Source of the DNA: an uncultured Oscillospiraceae bacterium
Lineage (GTDB): Bacteria > Bacillota > Clostridia > Oscillospirales > Oscillospiraceae
NCBI GenBank assembly: GCA_934546725.1
Contig: CAKTED010000063.1
Coordinates: 1 to 7,623, forward strand
Direction of reading: 5' to 3'
DNA: 7,623 nt
Each line of letters starts with the position of its first letter. Position 1 is the first letter of the stretch. The notes beneath the pieces are model-generated. The model was not told the origin of the DNA and ran no database searches. It saw only the letters and a program-made list of their open reading frames with translations. The translations under genes were made by a program, and so were the position numbers. This document shows positions 6,339-7,623 of this stretch, one piece after another.

Positions 6339-7623
6339 ATGGAAAACTACTACCAGCCCGAGGTGGAATGCGCTTCGCGCGAGACCATTAAGGCGCTGCA
6401 GGACGAGAGACTTGTAAAGCAGGTTAAGCGCGTTTACGAAGACGTTCCGTATTACAGAGACCTTATGGACAAAAAAGGCGTAAAGCCCGAGGATATCAGA
6501 TCAACGGAGGATATTTATAAGCTTCCGTTCATTACGAAAGCGGATCTTCGCGATGCGTATCCCTACGGCCTGCTTGCAAAGCCGCTTAAGGACTGCGTTC
6601 GCGTCCATTCCACATCTGGAACAACGGGAAGACGCGTAGTTGCCTTTTATACCCGGCATGATATAGACCTTTGGACCGACTGCTGCGCAAGAGCGATTGT
6701 CGCCGCAGGAGGAACAAGCGAGGATGTCTGCCACGTCAGCTATGGCTACGGCCTTTTTACCGGCGGCGCAGGACTGGACGGCGGCTCTCATAAGGTCGGC
6801 TGTCTCACGCTGCCAATGTCCTCGGGAAATACTGAGCGGCAGATACAGTTCATGCGCGACCTGCACTCCACCATTCTCTGCTGCACGCCCTCCTATGCCG
6901 CTTACATAGGCGAAACTCTGCGTGAAATGGGGCTTGGTCCGGACGATATTGACCTCAAGGCGGGAATATTCGGCGCAGAGCCTTGGACGGAGGAAATGCG
7001 CCGCGATATAGAAAAATCCCTCGGAATAAAGGCGTATGACATATATGGCCTTACCGAAATAAGCGGACCGGGCGTTGCGTTCGGATGCAGCGAGCAGCAC
7101 GGCATGCATATAAACGAGGATCATTTCATCGCCGAGATCATTAATCCGGAGACCGGCGAGGTCCTGCCTGAGGGGCAGGTGGGCGAGCTTGTGTTCACGA
7201 GCATCACAAAGGAGGCCTTCCCGCTGCTCAGATACCGCACGCGCGACCTCTGTGTGCTTTCAAGAGAAAAGTGCTCCTGCGGCAGAACGTTTGTAAGAAT
7301 GAGCAAGCCGCTCGGCAGAAGCGACGATATGATGATAATCCGCGGCGTAAACGTTTTCCCGTCTCAAATTGAGACCGTCCTGCTCAATGAGGGATATTCG
7401 CCCAACTACCGCATAGAGGTGGACAGGGTGAACAATACCGATACGCTCGATATCTTCGTGGAGCTCTCGACCGAGGCCTTTTCCGATACCGTGCGCGACG
7501 TTGAGGCAAGAGAGAAAAAGCTTGGAGCCGCGGTAAAGACCATGCTTGGCATTACGCCGAAAATGCACCTTGTCCCGCCGAAGAGCATCGCAAGAAGCGA
7601 GGGAAAGGCCGTAAGAGTAATAG
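6339..7623 (+). CDS. Phenylacetate-CoA ligase (PaaK) family, 3' end cut by the window edge
   Basis: The frame is open from the ATG at 6339 to the right edge (428 codons). PaaK enzymes are about 430-440 residues and end shortly after the GKA-x-RV motif reached here, so only a few codons are missing. It is an ANL-superfamily adenylate-forming enzyme that activates an arylacetate with ATP and CoA. Visible motifs are the AMP-binding loop STSGTTGRR (91-99), GAEPWTEEM in the middle, YGLTE at 236-240 followed by SGPG, RYRTRD at 298-303, CSCGR at 312-316, GRSDDMMIIRGVNVFP at 326-341 (hinge) and the C-terminal Lys423 in SEGKAVRV. There is no signal peptide or membrane segment, so it is cytoplasmic. 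The substrate is unproven: phenylacetate, 4-hydroxyphenylacetate and indoleacetate are all plausible. Its place 6 bases after aroQ implies a role tied to aromatic amino acid metabolism. I left the symbol empty because the substrate is uncertain. Confidence 0.93.
   Translation, partial: MENYYQPEVECASRETIKALQDERLVKQVKRVYEDVPYYRDLMDKKGVKPEDIRSTEDIYKLPFITKADLRDAYPYGLLAKPLKDCVRVHSTSGTTGRRVVAFYTRHDIDLWTDCCARAIVAAGGTSEDVCHVSYGYGLFTGGAGLDGGSHKVGCLTLPMSSGNTERQIQFMRDLHSTILCCTPSYAAYIGETLREMGLGPDDIDLKAGIFGAEPWTEEMRRDIEKSLGIKAYDIYGLTEISGPGVAFGCSEQHGMHINEDHFIAEIINPETGEVLPEGQVGELVFTSITKEAFPLLRYRTRDLCVLSREKCSCGRTFVRMSKPLGRSDDMMIIRGVNVFPSQIETVLLNEGYSPNYRIEVDRVNNTDTLDIFVELSTEAFSDTVRDVEAREKKLGAAVKTMLGITPKMHLVPPKSIARSEGKAVRVI

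Noticed and set aside
6501..7124. Minus-strand open frame opposite the PaaK-family gene
   Set aside because: It overlaps a plus-strand frame with ordered ANL motifs and has no recognisable features of its own.
7605..7623. Possible natural truncation of the PaaK-family gene, with a TAG at the very end
   Set aside because: The final TAG at 7621-7623 is out of frame: the gene's codon there is ATA (7620-7622). The gene is cut only by the window edge.

Overview
The window is one dense, single-strand (+) operon segment for aromatic amino acid biosynthesis, almost certainly from an anaerobic Clostridia-type Bacillota. This rests on the gene order, the clostridial style of several proteins (an EPSP synthase with an ESGSTLRF loop, a chorismate synthase with a GHFSGRLTAP segment, a shikimate kinase with TDGRPLS), good AGGAG/AGAGG-type ribosome sites, and a fairly GC-rich sequence that nevertheless uses the ATA isoleucine codon heavily. 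Genus cannot be fixed from the sequence alone.

Layout: the 3' end of a probable tyrA (prephenate dehydrogenase) at 1-87; aroB (3-dehydroquinate synthase) at 84-1139; aroA (EPSP synthase, GTG start) at 1148-2392; aroC (chorismate synthase) at 2409-3500; pheA (fused chorismate mutase/prephenate dehydratase with ACT domain) at 3503-4645; a fused aroE-aroK gene (shikimate dehydrogenase plus shikimate kinase in one polypeptide) at 4649-5890; aroQ (type II 3-dehydroquinate dehydratase) at 5892-6332; and a phenylacetate-CoA ligase (PaaK) family gene from 6339 running off the right edge, lacking only its last few codons. Gaps are -4, 8, 16, 2, 3, 1 and 6 bases. No stretch is long enough to hold another gene, and I see no internal terminator or promoter, so the genes are probably co-transcribed and translationally coupled.

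Together these genes convert DAHP to 3-dehydroquinate (AroB), 3-dehydroshikimate (AroQ), shikimate (AroE domain), shikimate 3-phosphate (AroK domain), EPSP (AroA) and chorismate (AroC), then to prephenate and phenylpyruvate (PheA), with the TyrA fragment covering the tyrosine branch. DAHP synthase is the only common-pathway step not seen and may lie upstream. The PaaK-family ligase is the one member that is not a classical biosynthesis enzyme. It may link arylacetates to the aromatic amino acid pool, for example through an indolepyruvate/arylpyruvate ferredoxin oxidoreductase outside the window.

The region is mainly core metabolism. No mobile element, CRISPR array, RNA gene or wholly new system is visible. 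The points most worth a second look are the AroE-AroK fusion and the operon-embedded PaaK-family ligase.
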